Shown: one piece after another, positions 1 through 8,425 of the stretch | Position numbering within the stretch: the first letter of the stretch is position 1 | Layout: each line of letters begins with the position of its first letter | From: JALOKP01 sp963800865 | GTDB taxonomy: Bacteria; Acidobacteriota; Polarisedimenticolia; J045 | Reading direction: 5' to 3' | NCBI GenBank assembly: GCA_963800865.1 | Contig: CAWDCL010000005.1 | Span: 310,001 to 374,000, forward strand | DNA: 64,000 nucleotides | The notes under the pieces: model-generated | Database searches by the model: none | Told to the model about the DNA's origin: nothing | What the model saw: only the letters and a program-made list of their open reading frames with translations | Position numbers and translations under genes: made by a program

Positions 1-536
1 CCGGCCCCACCGCGGCCGACCTGGTCAATCACCTCCCCGAGCCGGAACTGGCGCGGGTGCTGTTCGAGTACGGCGAGGAGCGCGCCTCGCGCCGGCTGGC
101 GCGGTTGATCGTCGAAGCACGGCGCCGGCAACCGATCCGCACCACCTCCGAGCTGGCGAGGCTCGTGCGGTCCACCCTCGGCGGCCACGGCCGGGACCGC
201 ATCGACCCGGCGACCCGCACCTTCCAGGCGCTGCGGATCGCCGTCAACCGCGAGCTCGAGGGCCTGGCCGAGGCGATCGAGGCCCTGGTCCGGCGGCTCG
301 CCCCCGGCGGGCGGCTGGCGGTGATCTCCTACCACAGCCTCGAGGACCGGGTCGTCAAGCACACGCTGCGGCGGCTCGCCGAGCCCTGCCACTGCCGTCG
401 CGGCGACCCGTGCAGCTGCGGCGCGCTGATGCTGCTCGAGCTCGAGGAGCGGCACCCCGTCACCCCGTCCGAGGACGAAGTCGCCGTCAATCCCAGGGCG
501 CGCTCGGCGAAGCTGCGCTGGGGGATCCGCCGATGA
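1..536 (+). CDS. rsmH: 16S rRNA (cytosine1402-N4)-methyltransferase RsmH, C-terminal part
   Basis: The reading frame is open from base 3, so the gene begins outside the window; about 178 residues are visible. RsmH (MraW) is a SAM-dependent enzyme that methylates C1402 of 16S rRNA in the decoding centre. Family signatures seen are the opening TAADLVNHL...EYGEERAS segment, the SYHSLEDRVVK motif and the closing ARSAKLR. The stop TGA at 534-536 overlaps the ftsL ATG at 533. Its place as first visible gene of a dcw cluster, before ftsL and ftsI, is the classical order (mraZ-rsmH-ftsL-ftsI). Confidence 0.95.
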   Translation, partial: GPTAADLVNHLPEPELARVLFEYGEERASRRLARLIVEARRRQPIRTTSELARLVRSTLGGHGRDRIDPATRTFQALRIAVNRELEGLAEAIEALVRRLAPGGRLAVISYHSLEDRVVKHTLRRLAEPCHCRRGDPCSCGALMLLELEERHPVTPSEDEVAVNPRARSAKLRWGIRR

Positions 537-925
537 GCCTGCCGCGCGGCGTGCAGAACCGCCCGGCCGTGGCGGAGAGCCACCCCAAGGTCGTCGTCGA
601 CCTGCTGGGCTGGATGGCACGGGCCTTCGTACTCGTGATGCCGCTGCTGGTCCTGGTCGCCTCCTGGGTACCCGGCACCGCGCTGCGCTACGAGTGCACC
701 CAGCTGCTCGACGACATCCACCGGACCGAGCTCGAGCGCCGCGGCCTGTACGCCGAGAAGGCGAAGCTCCTCGAGACGGACCGGCTGCGGATCGAAGCCG
801 AGCGCCTGGGACTGTCGGCTCCGCTCCCCGGCGACGGCCCGTGGCCCGTCGCGAGCGCGGCGTCGATCCCGCGCCCCGCTCCCGCTCCGCCCGCGCCGGG
901 CGACACGCCCGAGGACCGGCCATGA
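533..925 (+). CDS. ftsL: Cell division protein FtsL-like
   Basis: Small bitopic protein of 130 residues. FtsL forms the FtsQLB complex that activates the septal synthase FtsWI. I see a cytoplasmic N-terminus, one membrane segment at about residues 24-45, a charged coiled-coil-like stretch (about 50-85, ending IEAERLGLSAP) and a Pro/Ala-rich tail. Sequence conservation in this family is poor, so the call rests on architecture and on its position between rsmH and ftsI. The ATG at 533 is chosen because it overlaps the rsmH stop; an in-frame upstream extension exists but would lie inside rsmH. Confidence 0.8.
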   Translation: MSLPRGVQNRPAVAESHPKVVVDLLGWMARAFVLVMPLLVLVASWVPGTALRYECTQLLDDIHRTELERRGLYAEKAKLLETDRLRIEAERLGLSAPLPGDGPWPVASAASIPRPAPAPPAPGDTPEDRP

Positions 926-3099
926 GCGCTCCGTCCCTGCTCCCCACGGCCCGCCGCCGCGCCGTGCTCGCGGCGCTGCTTCTGGCGGGATTGCTGCTCG
1001 TGGCGCGCCTGCTGGAGCTGCAGGTCGTCCGGCACGACCTGCTCTCCGCGCGCGCCAAGTCGCAGCTGGAGGACATCGTCGAGATCCCGGGGCCGCGCGG
1101 GAACATCTACGACCGGAACGAACAACTGATGGCGACGAGCGTCCCGGTCGAGGTGCTCGCCGTCGAACCGCGCAAGGTCAACCCGAATGTCCTCGGCGCG
1201 ATCGAGACCGCTGCGGGCGCGGAACGCGGGCGCCTCACGCGGCGCGCGGCTGACCGCTGGGTCATCGTCCGGCGCGACTGCGACGCCGCGGCCCGCGCCG
1301 CGGTGGAGCGGCTGATCGACAAGGACGTCGTCCCGAAGGACGCGATCTGGTGGCAGCCGGGCTACGAGCGCTCCTACCCGCTCGGCCCCCGCGCGGCCCA
1401 CGTGCTGGGGTACATCTCGCTCGACGGCGAGCGCGCGGAAGGGGTCGAGCGCTTCTACGACCGGATGCTGCGCACGTCCGGGACGCGCATGTCGCTCTCG
1501 ATGGACGCGCTGCGCAACCGGCTCGAGCTGGTCGGAGCCGACGACGGGCCCAACGAGGGCGCGTCGCTGATGCTGACGATCGACGCGCGCATCCAGGCGG
1601 CGCTCGAGGGGGCGCTGGCCGCGGCGGTCGAGACGAACGGCGCGAAGGCGGCCCAGGGGATCGTGCTCGATCCGCGGACGGGCGAGGTGCTGGCGCTCGC
1701 CGCCGCGCCGGCCTACGACCCGAACGACTACGGCGAGGTGCCGCTCGACCGGCACCGCAACCGGCCGATCGAGTTCCCGTTCGAGCCCGGCTCGGTGATG
1801 AAGCCCTTCACGGCCACGGCCCTGGTGGAGTCGGGCGAGGTGCGCGGGACCGAATCGGTCTACTGCGAGCAGGGGCGCTGGAAGATCAGCAGGAGCCGTA
1901 CCCTGAGCGACGTCGCCAGGCACGGGACGCTCACGCTGCCCGAAGTGATCCAGCTCTCGAGCAACATCGGGATCGTCAAGTTCTCGCGCCGCCTCGAGGC
2001 GGCCGACATGTACCGCACGCTGGCCGGGCTGGGGTTCGGTCAGCGCAGCGGCATCGACCTGCCGACCGAGTCGGCGGGGGTGCTGCACGCCCCGTCGACC
2101 TGGAGCCCGTCCGACAAGGACTCGATCGCGTTCGGCCACTCGATCTCGGTCACGCCGCTGCAGCTGGCTTCCGCGGTCGGGACGATCGCGAACGGCGGGG
2201 TCCGCGTCCGGCCGCGGGTGGCGCGCGCATTCGGCGGTCCCGGGAGCTGGCAGCCGTACGTGGGCACCGCGCCGGAGACGGTGATGTCGCACGAGACCGC
2301 GGCCACGATCACGCTCTGGATGCGGCGGGTGATCGAGGAAGAGCGGGCGACCGGGCACCGCGCCGCGATCCCGGGCTACACGGTCGCGGGGAAGACCGGG
2401 ACCGCCGAGAAGCTGACGAACGGCCACTTCGACAAGGGGAAGAACATCGCCTCGTTCGTCGGCTTCGCGCCCGCGACCGCGCCGGCGGCGGTGGTCGTGA
2501 TCAGCCTCGACGAGCCGCACCTCGTGGGCCGGACCGGGGGTGTCGTCGCCGCGCCGGTCTTCGCGCAGGTGATGGGAGAGACGCTCCGCCTGCTGCGCGT
2601 GCCGCCCGACCGGCCGGACGACCCGGCGCTGCTGCAGGTCAAGGAGCAGCAGGCCGGCGAGGCCGAGGAGCTGGTCGCCGAGAGCGCGCCGACGGCCGAG
2701 GTCGTGGAGAGCGGCGAGCCGGCAGTCGCGGTCGCCGGCCTCGCGGCCGTCGCACCGGCCACGTTGGCCGCGGTGGACCCTGCGATGAACGCGCCGCGAC
2801 GCGCCGCCGCGAAGGCCGCGCCGAAGCCCGCCGCCGCGAGAACCTCCGCGAAGACCCCGGCGAAGACCGCGCCGAAACCCGCCGCCGCGAAGACCCCGGC
2901 GAAGACCGCGCCGAAACCCGCCGCCGCGAAGACCCCCGCGAAGGCCGCGCCGAAACCCGCCGCCGCGAAGACCCCCGCGAAGGCCGCGCCGAAACCCGCC
3001 GCCGCGAAGACCCCCGCGAAGGCCGCACCGAAGCCCGCCGCCGCGCAGTCGCCCGTCCCGGGGAAGCCCGCGGCCGGGCCGCGGACGGGCCGGCCGTGA
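922..3099 (+). CDS. ftsI: Septal peptidoglycan transpeptidase FtsI (PBP3) with a Lys/Pro/Ala repeat tail
   Basis: 725 residues. FtsI cross-links septal peptidoglycan in the periplasm with FtsW. N-terminal membrane anchor at about 11-31, PBP dimerisation domain at about 45-220, then the transpeptidase with all three motifs: SVMK (Ser291/Lys294), SSN (346-348) and KTG (491-493). The catalytic domain ends near residue 570; the remaining part becomes Ala-rich and from about 624 carries five or six copies of a 13-residue AAAKTPAKTAPKP-type unit, a histone H1-like composition unusual for a PBP and placed in the periplasm by topology. Start ATG overlaps the ftsL stop; the stop overlaps the murE GTG. 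Confidence 0.95.
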   Translation: MSAPSLLPTARRRAVLAALLLAGLLLVARLLELQVVRHDLLSARAKSQLEDIVEIPGPRGNIYDRNEQLMATSVPVEVLAVEPRKVNPNVLGAIETAAGAERGRLTRRAADRWVIVRRDCDAAARAAVERLIDKDVVPKDAIWWQPGYERSYPLGPRAAHVLGYISLDGERAEGVERFYDRMLRTSGTRMSLSMDALRNRLELVGADDGPNEGASLMLTIDARIQAALEGALAAAVETNGAKAAQGIVLDPRTGEVLALAAAPAYDPNDYGEVPLDRHRNRPIEFPFEPGSVMKPFTATALVESGEVRGTESVYCEQGRWKISRSRTLSDVARHGTLTLPEVIQLSSNIGIVKFSRRLEAADMYRTLAGLGFGQRSGIDLPTESAGVLHAPSTWSPSDKDSIAFGHSISVTPLQLASAVGTIANGGVRVRPRVARAFGGPGSWQPYVGTAPETVMSHETAATITLWMRRVIEEERATGHRAAIPGYTVAGKTGTAEKLTNGHFDKGKNIASFVGFAPATAPAAVVVISLDEPHLVGRTGGVVAAPVFAQVMGETLRLLRVPPDRPDDPALLQVKEQQAGEAEELVAESAPTAEVVESGEPAVAVAGLAAVAPATLAAVDPAMNAPRRAAAKAAPKPAAARTSAKTPAKTAPKPAAAKTPAKTAPKPAAAKTPAKAAPKPAAAKTPAKAAPKPAAAKTPAKAAPKPAAAQSPVPGKPAAGPRTGRP
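2803..3048 (+). repeat. 39-base tandem repeats encoding the FtsI tail
   Basis: Direct tandem repeat with a unit of 39 bases (13 codons) and consensus peptide AAAKTPAKxAPKP, in about six copies of which the middle four are nearly identical. It is entirely coding and keeps frame. The unit length and near-identity suggest expansion and contraction by slippage or unequal crossing-over. Confidence 0.9.
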
Positions 3100-4571
3100 C
3101 GGTCGCCGAGCTGGTGAGCGGCCTGCCGGGCGTCGCGGTCTCCGGGCCGGGCGACGGCGTCGTCCTGGCGCTCTCCGTCGACTCGCGCAGCGCCGGGCCG
3201 GGAACGCTCTTCGCCGCGCTCCCGGGCGCGCGCACCGACGGCGCCCGGTTCGCGGGCGAGGCGGTCGCGCGCGGTGCGGTCGCGGTGCTGGGCCGCGGGG
3301 CCCGTCCCGTCGACCTCCCGCAGCGGGCCGCGTGGATCGCGGCCGATGCGCCGAGGACGGCGCTCGCCGCGCTCGCGAAGCGCTTCTTCGGCGCCCCTGA
3401 CGAGCGGCTCGCGGTGGTCGGCATCACCGGCACGAACGGCAAGACGTCGACGACGCACTTCCTCGCCGGTGCGCTGGACCGCGCCGGCATCCCGACCGCG
3501 ATCGGCGGGACGCTCGGCCAGCGCTTCGGAGCCTCGAGCAGCGGACCGACGCTGACGACGCCGGAGGCGCCGCAGCTCTTCGGCTTCCTCGACGAGGCCC
3601 ACCGCGCGGGGGCGCGCGCCGCGGCCCTCGAGGTCTCGAGCGCGGCCCTCGTCGCCGACCGCGTCACCGGGATGCGCTTCGCGGCCGCGGTCCTGACGAA
3701 CATCGGGCACGACCACCTCGACCTGCACGGGACGCACGAGGCCTACCGCGCCGCGAAGTGCCGGCTGTTCGAGGCACTCGAAGCCCCCGCGGCGGCGGTG
3801 CTCCCGGGAGACGACGCCTGCCTCCCGGAGTTCACCGAGGCCTCGCGCACCGCGCACCGCGTCACCTTCGGGGAGACCGCGGGAGCCGACTGGCGGATCT
3901 CGGAGCACCGGCCCTCGGCCGAGGGGGCGCTGTTCCGGCTCGACGGCCCCGGCTTCTCGGGCGAGGTCGCGACCGCCCGCAGCGGCGCCTGGGACGCGCG
4001 CAACATCGCCGCCGCGGTGGCCGCCGCGGTCGCGCTGGGAGCCGACCCGGCGGCCGCGGTCGCCGGCGCTGCCGCGGTACCGGACGTGCCGGGCCGCTTC
4101 GAGCGGATCGACGCCGGGCAGCCCTTCGCGGCGATCGTCGACTACGCACACACCCCCGAGGCGCTCGACCGCGTGCTGACGCTGCTGCGCCGCGTCACGC
4201 CGGGCCGCGTGATCGCGGTCTTCGGCTGCGGGGGCGAACGCGACGCCGCCAAGCGTCCGGAGATGGGCCGGATCGCCGGCCGGATCGCCGACGTCGTGCT
4301 GGTCACCGACGACAACCCGCGCGGCGAGGACCCCGACGCGATCGCGGACGCGATCCTGGCCGGGCTCGCCGGGACGCCGGCCGTCGCGCGCCGCGTCGCG
4401 GGACGCCGCGCGGCGATCGAGGAGGCGGTCGCGCTGGCCCGGCCGCAGGACACCGTCCTCGTCGCCGGCAAGGGGCACGAGACGTACCAGGAGACCGGCG
4501 GCGTGCGCACCCCCTTCGACGATCGCGAGGTGCTGCGCGCTGCGATCGCCGCGACGGGGGCGTGCCGGTGA
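3096..4571 (+). CDS. murE: UDP-MurNAc-L-Ala-D-Glu:meso-diaminopimelate ligase MurE
   Basis: 491 residues. Adds the third stem-peptide amino acid to UDP-MurNAc-L-Ala-D-Glu in the cytoplasm, using ATP. Visible signatures are the P-loop GITGTNGKTSTTH, the central NIGHDHLDLHGT, the DNPR motif (in VTDDNPRGEDP), which marks meso-DAP rather than lysine specificity, and GKGHETYQ near the C-terminus. The GTG start at 3096 overlaps the ftsI stop by four bases, as elsewhere in this cluster; longer upstream frames would lie within ftsI. Confidence 0.96.
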   Translation: MTVAELVSGLPGVAVSGPGDGVVLALSVDSRSAGPGTLFAALPGARTDGARFAGEAVARGAVAVLGRGARPVDLPQRAAWIAADAPRTALAALAKRFFGAPDERLAVVGITGTNGKTSTTHFLAGALDRAGIPTAIGGTLGQRFGASSSGPTLTTPEAPQLFGFLDEAHRAGARAAALEVSSAALVADRVTGMRFAAAVLTNIGHDHLDLHGTHEAYRAAKCRLFEALEAPAAAVLPGDDACLPEFTEASRTAHRVTFGETAGADWRISEHRPSAEGALFRLDGPGFSGEVATARSGAWDARNIAAAVAAAVALGADPAAAVAGAAAVPDVPGRFERIDAGQPFAAIVDYAHTPEALDRVLTLLRRVTPGRVIAVFGCGGERDAAKRPEMGRIAGRIADVVLVTDDNPRGEDPDAIADAILAGLAGTPAVARRVAGRRAAIEEAVALARPQDTVLVAGKGHETYQETGGVRTPFDDREVLRAAIAATGACR

Positions 4572-5956
4572 TCGCCCGGACCTCCGCAGAGCTCGCTGCC
4601 GCCGTGGGCGGAGCCATCGTCTCCGGCAGCCCGGATGCGTCGGCGCGCGGCGTGTCGATCGACTCGCGCAGCATCGCTCCGGGCGACGCGTTCTTCGCGA
4701 TCTTCGGCGAGCGCCACGACGGCCACGAGTTCGCCGCCGCCGCAGCCGCTGCGGGCGCGAGCGTGATCGTGGCCGCGCGCGAGGTCACCGCGCCCGGCGC
4801 GGCGATCGTCCGCGTCGACGACACGACGGCGGCGCTGGGCCGGCTCGGGGCCGACGAACGCTCCCGGCGCGCCATGCCGGTCGTCGCGATCACGGGCTCG
4901 GCCGGCAAGACGACGACCCGCGCGCTGACCGTGGCCGCGCTCGGCGCCCGCTTCCGGGTCGCCGGGTCGACCGGGAACCTGAACAACCAGTGGGGCCTCC
5001 CGCTCTCGCTGCTGCGGCTCCCCGAGGCGGTGGACGCGGCGGTGCTCGAGATCGGGATCAACCACCCGGGCGAGCTGGCGCCGCTGGCGCGGATCGCGCG
5101 GCCCGACGTCGGCGTGGTGACCAACGTCGGGACCGCACACATCGGCTTCTTCGCGGACCAGCGCGAGCTGGCCCGGGAAAAGGCGCAGATCGTGTTCGAG
5201 ACGGCGCCCGGGGGCTCGGGCGTGGTGCACCGCAGCTCGCCGTACCTCTACGAGATCGCGCAGCGCAGCGGGCGGCCGCTCGTGACCTTCGATCTTGACG
5301 GCAACGCTGATCTGCGTCCGGCTGGCGTTTCGGGCGACCTGATCGACGGGATGCGTTTCACGGTCGACGGCGTACCGGTGCAGCTCGCGCTCTGGGGCGG
5401 GCACGCGGTGCTGAACGCGCTTGCCGCGCTCGGCGCGGCGCGCGCACTGGGCGTGCCGCTGGCCGAGGCGGCGCCGGGCCTGGCCGCGGTCGCCCCCCAG
5501 CCCGGCCGGGGCCGCGTGCGCCGCCTCGCGCACGGCGTGGTGCTGGTCGACGACACCTACAACTCGAACCCCTCGGCGGCCCGGGCCATGCTCGCCGCGC
5601 TCGCCGCCTCGCCGTGGGGCGGCCGCCGCGTCGCGGTGCTGGGCGACATGTACGAGCTGGGCGACCGCTCCCCCGCCTTCCATCGCGAAATCGGCGACGC
5701 GGCGGCGCGCTCCGGCGTCGATCTGCTCGTGACCGTCGGCCAGTGGGCGCGCGACGCGGCCGACGGGGCGCGCGCGGCGGGCCTCGCCGGCGCGCTCGCC
5801 TTCGCGGACGTCGCCGACGCCGCGGCCGCGCTGGCCGGGATGCTGCAGCCCGGGGACCTGGTGCTGGCCAAGGCCTCGCGGGGGGTCGCGCTGGAGCGCG
5901 CGCTCCCGGCGTTGTTCGAGCAGTTCCCCGAGCTGGTGCCGGAGGGGGCCCGCTGA
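4568..5956 (+). CDS. murF: UDP-MurNAc-tripeptide D-Ala-D-Ala ligase MurF
   Basis: About 462 residues. Completes the cytoplasmic UDP-MurNAc-pentapeptide by attaching D-Ala-D-Ala. Shows the Mur-ligase P-loop ITGSAGKTTTRA, EIGINHPGEL, TNVGTAHIGFF and DDTYNSNPSA, which are specific for MurF. Two GTG codons are possible (4562 and 4568); 4568 is chosen because it gives the GTGA overlap with murE seen throughout the cluster. The stop overlaps the mraY ATG. No ddl gene supplying D-Ala-D-Ala is found in the window. Confidence 0.95.
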   Translation: MIARTSAELAAAVGGAIVSGSPDASARGVSIDSRSIAPGDAFFAIFGERHDGHEFAAAAAAAGASVIVAAREVTAPGAAIVRVDDTTAALGRLGADERSRRAMPVVAITGSAGKTTTRALTVAALGARFRVAGSTGNLNNQWGLPLSLLRLPEAVDAAVLEIGINHPGELAPLARIARPDVGVVTNVGTAHIGFFADQRELAREKAQIVFETAPGGSGVVHRSSPYLYEIAQRSGRPLVTFDLDGNADLRPAGVSGDLIDGMRFTVDGVPVQLALWGGHAVLNALAALGAARALGVPLAEAAPGLAAVAPQPGRGRVRRLAHGVVLVDDTYNSNPSAARAMLAALAASPWGGRRVAVLGDMYELGDRSPAFHREIGDAAARSGVDLLVTVGQWARDAADGARAAGLAGALAFADVADAAAALAGMLQPGDLVLAKASRGVALERALPALFEQFPELVPEGAR

Positions 5957-7032
5957 TGCTCTTCCACCTCCTCTTCCCGCTGCACGAGGTCTTCTCGCCG
6001 TTCAACGTCTTCCGCTACATCACCTTCCGCTCGGCCGTGGCGGGCGTGACGGCGATCCTGCTGTCCTTCCTGGTCGGCCCGGCGATGATCCGCTGGCTGC
6101 GCACCCGGCAATACGGCCAGCAGGTCCGCGACGACGGCCCGCAGACGCACCTCGCCAAGCAGGGAACCCCGACGATGGGGGGCCTCCTGATCGTCACCGC
6201 GATCGTCGTCCCGACGCTGCTCTGGTCGGACCTGTCGAGCGGCTACGTCTGGGTCGCGGTGGCCGCGACGCTGGGCTTCGGGATGATCGGCCTGTGGGAC
6301 GACGCCCTGAAGCTGCGCCACCGGAACAGCAAGGGGCTCTCGGCCCGGGGGAAGCTCGCGGCCCAGGTCCTGCTCGCGGCGGCGATCGGCGCCACGCTCT
6401 GGGGATCCGGCTTCTCGACCGTGCTGACCGTCCCCTTCTACAAGGCGGGTGGACCCGAGCTGGGCTGGCTCTTCATCCCCTTCACGGTGCTGGTCCTGGT
6501 CGGCTCCTCCAACGCGGTGAACCTGACCGACGGGCTGGACGGCCTGGCCATCGGCCTGACCGGGATCGTGATCGGCACCTTCGCGATCCTGGCCTACGCG
6601 GCCGGCAACATCGTCATCGCGCGCTACCTCGGCACCCCGGCGGTCGCCGGCGCCGGCGAGCTGGCGGTCTTCGCCCTCTCGGGCGTCGGCGCAGCGCTCG
6701 GCTTCCTCTGGTTCAACGCCCACCCGGCCGAGGTCTTCATGGGCGACGTCGGTTCGATGGGGCTCGGCGGCGCGATCGGCACGCTGGCGGTGATCACCAA
6801 GCAGGAACTGCTGCTGGTCCTGGCCGGCGGGATCTTCGTCGCCGAGGCGGGGTCGGTGATCCTGCAGGTCGGCTCGTACCGCTACCGCGGCGGGAAGCGG
6901 ATCTTCCGCATGGCTCCCCTGCACCACCACTTCGAGCTGGGCGGCTGGCACGAAACGAAGGTCGTCATCCGGTTCTGGATCCTCGGCATCCTGCTGGCGC
7001 TCTCGACGCTGGCCACGCTGAAGCTCAGGTAG
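5956..7032 (+). CDS. mraY: Phospho-MurNAc-pentapeptide transferase MraY
   Basis: 358-residue polytopic membrane enzyme that makes lipid I by transferring phospho-MurNAc-pentapeptide onto undecaprenyl phosphate. Family motifs are clear: GTPTMGG early, NAVNLTDGLDGLA, FMGDVGSMGLGG, and APLHHHFELGGWHE near the end (the HHH catalytic-loop motif). About ten hydrophobic segments are visible. The start ATG overlaps the murF stop; murD follows after 10 bases. Confidence 0.97.
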   Translation: MLFHLLFPLHEVFSPFNVFRYITFRSAVAGVTAILLSFLVGPAMIRWLRTRQYGQQVRDDGPQTHLAKQGTPTMGGLLIVTAIVVPTLLWSDLSSGYVWVAVAATLGFGMIGLWDDALKLRHRNSKGLSARGKLAAQVLLAAAIGATLWGSGFSTVLTVPFYKAGGPELGWLFIPFTVLVLVGSSNAVNLTDGLDGLAIGLTGIVIGTFAILAYAAGNIVIARYLGTPAVAGAGELAVFALSGVGAALGFLWFNAHPAEVFMGDVGSMGLGGAIGTLAVITKQELLLVLAGGIFVAEAGSVILQVGSYRYRGGKRIFRMAPLHHHFELGGWHETKVVIRFWILGILLALSTLATLKLR

Positions 7033-7042
7033 GGGCGGCACG

Positions 7043-8425
7043 ATGGGCGAGCCGAAGAACGCGCTGGTCGTGGGGCTGGGCCGATCGGGCCGGGCCGCGG
7101 CGCGCTTTCTGCTCGCGCGCGGCGACCGCGTGACCGCGACCGACTTGCTGCCGCTCGAGAAGCTCGACCGCGAGGCGGTCGCGCTCGGCGCCGCCGGGGT
7201 GCGCCTGGCCTGCGGCGGCCACGACGCGCGCGACTTCGCGGACGCGGAGCTGGTGGTGCTGTCGCCCGGAGTGCCGGTCTCGCTGCCGGAGCTCGACGCC
7301 GCCCGCTCGCGCGGCGTGCCGATCGTCTCCGAGCTCGACCTGGTCGCCGAACGGGTCGGGCCGCGCTCGATCCTGATCACCGGCAGCAACGGCAAGACGA
7401 CGACGACCGCGCTGGTGGCCGAGATGCTCAGATCCGCCGGCAAGGACGCGGTCGCCTGCGGCAACTACGGCCTGCCGCTCGTCGACGCCGTGCAGGGCGA
7501 CGGCGGCGCGCGCTGGTACGCGATCGAGATCTCGAGCTTCCAGCTCGAGACGACCTTCGCGCTGCGCGCCGCGGCGGCGATCCTGCTCAACGTCCAGGCC
7601 GACCACCTCGACCGGCACGGCAGCTTCGAGGCCTACCGGGCGGCCAAGTTCCGCGTGGCCGACGACCGCGCGAAAGGTGCGCCGCTGGTGCTGGTGGCGG
7701 ACGACCCGGAGCTGGCTCCGCTGGCGGCGGCCGCCCGCCCGCCCGTCCTGCAGGTGTCCGCGCTGCGGCGCGTGACCGCGGGCGGCTTCGTCGAGCGCGG
7801 CGAGCTGAAGCTCGCCGTCGGCGGCCGCGAGGAGACCCTCGCCGGGATCGCCGAGCTCCAGCTCCCGGGCCGGCACAACCGGGTCAACGTGCTGGCTGCG
7901 GCGGTCGCGCTGCGCGCCGCCGGCTTCCCGCTCGAGCCGCTGCGCCGCGCGGCCCTGGCCTTCACCCCGCTGCCGCACCGGCTGCAGGAGGTCGCGCTGG
8001 TGCGCGGCGTGCGCTTCGTCGACGACTCGAAGGGGACCAACGTCGGGGCGGTGCTCGAGGCGCTCGTCGCGATGCGCGAGACGCTGGCGCCGGGGGCGCG
8101 GATCTTCACGCTGCTCGGCGGCCGCGACAAGGACTCCGACTTCCGGCCGCTGCGCGCGGCGCTCGCCGGGCACGGCGGGATCCCGGTCACGTTCGGCGAG
8201 GCCGGGCCGCGGATCGCCGAGGTGCTGGACGCGGGCGGGGTCGCCGCGATCCGGCGCGGCGCGCTCGAAGACGCCGTCGCCCACGCCGCGTCGCTCGCCG
8301 TCCCGGGCGACCTCGTGCTCCTCTCGCCCGCCTGCGCGTCGTTCGACGCCTTCACCGGCTACGCCGCGCGGGGCGACGCCTTCGCCGCCGCCGCGCGGGC
8401 CCTGGCCACGGAGACCACCCCGTGA
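7043..8425 (+). CDS. murD: UDP-MurNAc-L-alanine:D-glutamate ligase MurD
   Basis: 460 residues. Adds D-Glu to UDP-MurNAc-L-Ala in the cytoplasm. Motifs: Rossmann start VVGLGRSGRAAARFL, P-loop ITGSNGKTTTTA, NVQADHLDRHGS, GRHNRVN, and FVDDSKGTN followed by LLGGRDKDSDF. The ATG follows an AGGGGCGG ribosome-binding sequence; the stop overlaps the ftsW GTG by four bases. Confidence 0.96.
   Translation: MGEPKNALVVGLGRSGRAAARFLLARGDRVTATDLLPLEKLDREAVALGAAGVRLACGGHDARDFADAELVVLSPGVPVSLPELDAARSRGVPIVSELDLVAERVGPRSILITGSNGKTTTTALVAEMLRSAGKDAVACGNYGLPLVDAVQGDGGARWYAIEISSFQLETTFALRAAAAILLNVQADHLDRHGSFEAYRAAKFRVADDRAKGAPLVLVADDPELAPLAAAARPPVLQVSALRRVTAGGFVERGELKLAVGGREETLAGIAELQLPGRHNRVNVLAAAVALRAAGFPLEPLRRAALAFTPLPHRLQEVALVRGVRFVDDSKGTNVGAVLEALVAMRETLAPGARIFTLLGGRDKDSDFRPLRAALAGHGGIPVTFGEAGPRIAEVLDAGGVAAIRRGALEDAVAHAASLAVPGDLVLLSPACASFDAFTGYAARGDAFAAAARALATETTP

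Noticed and set aside
688..2520. Long - strand frame opposite ftsL and ftsI
   Set aside because: Arg/Asp/Gly-rich, no family features, antisense to verified genes; long spurious frames are expected at this GC content.
2376..4478. Long - strand frame opposite ftsI and murE with GFGAAFAGVFAAA repeats
   Set aside because: The repeat is the reverse reading of the FtsI tail repeat; no start context, and it is antisense to conserved genes.
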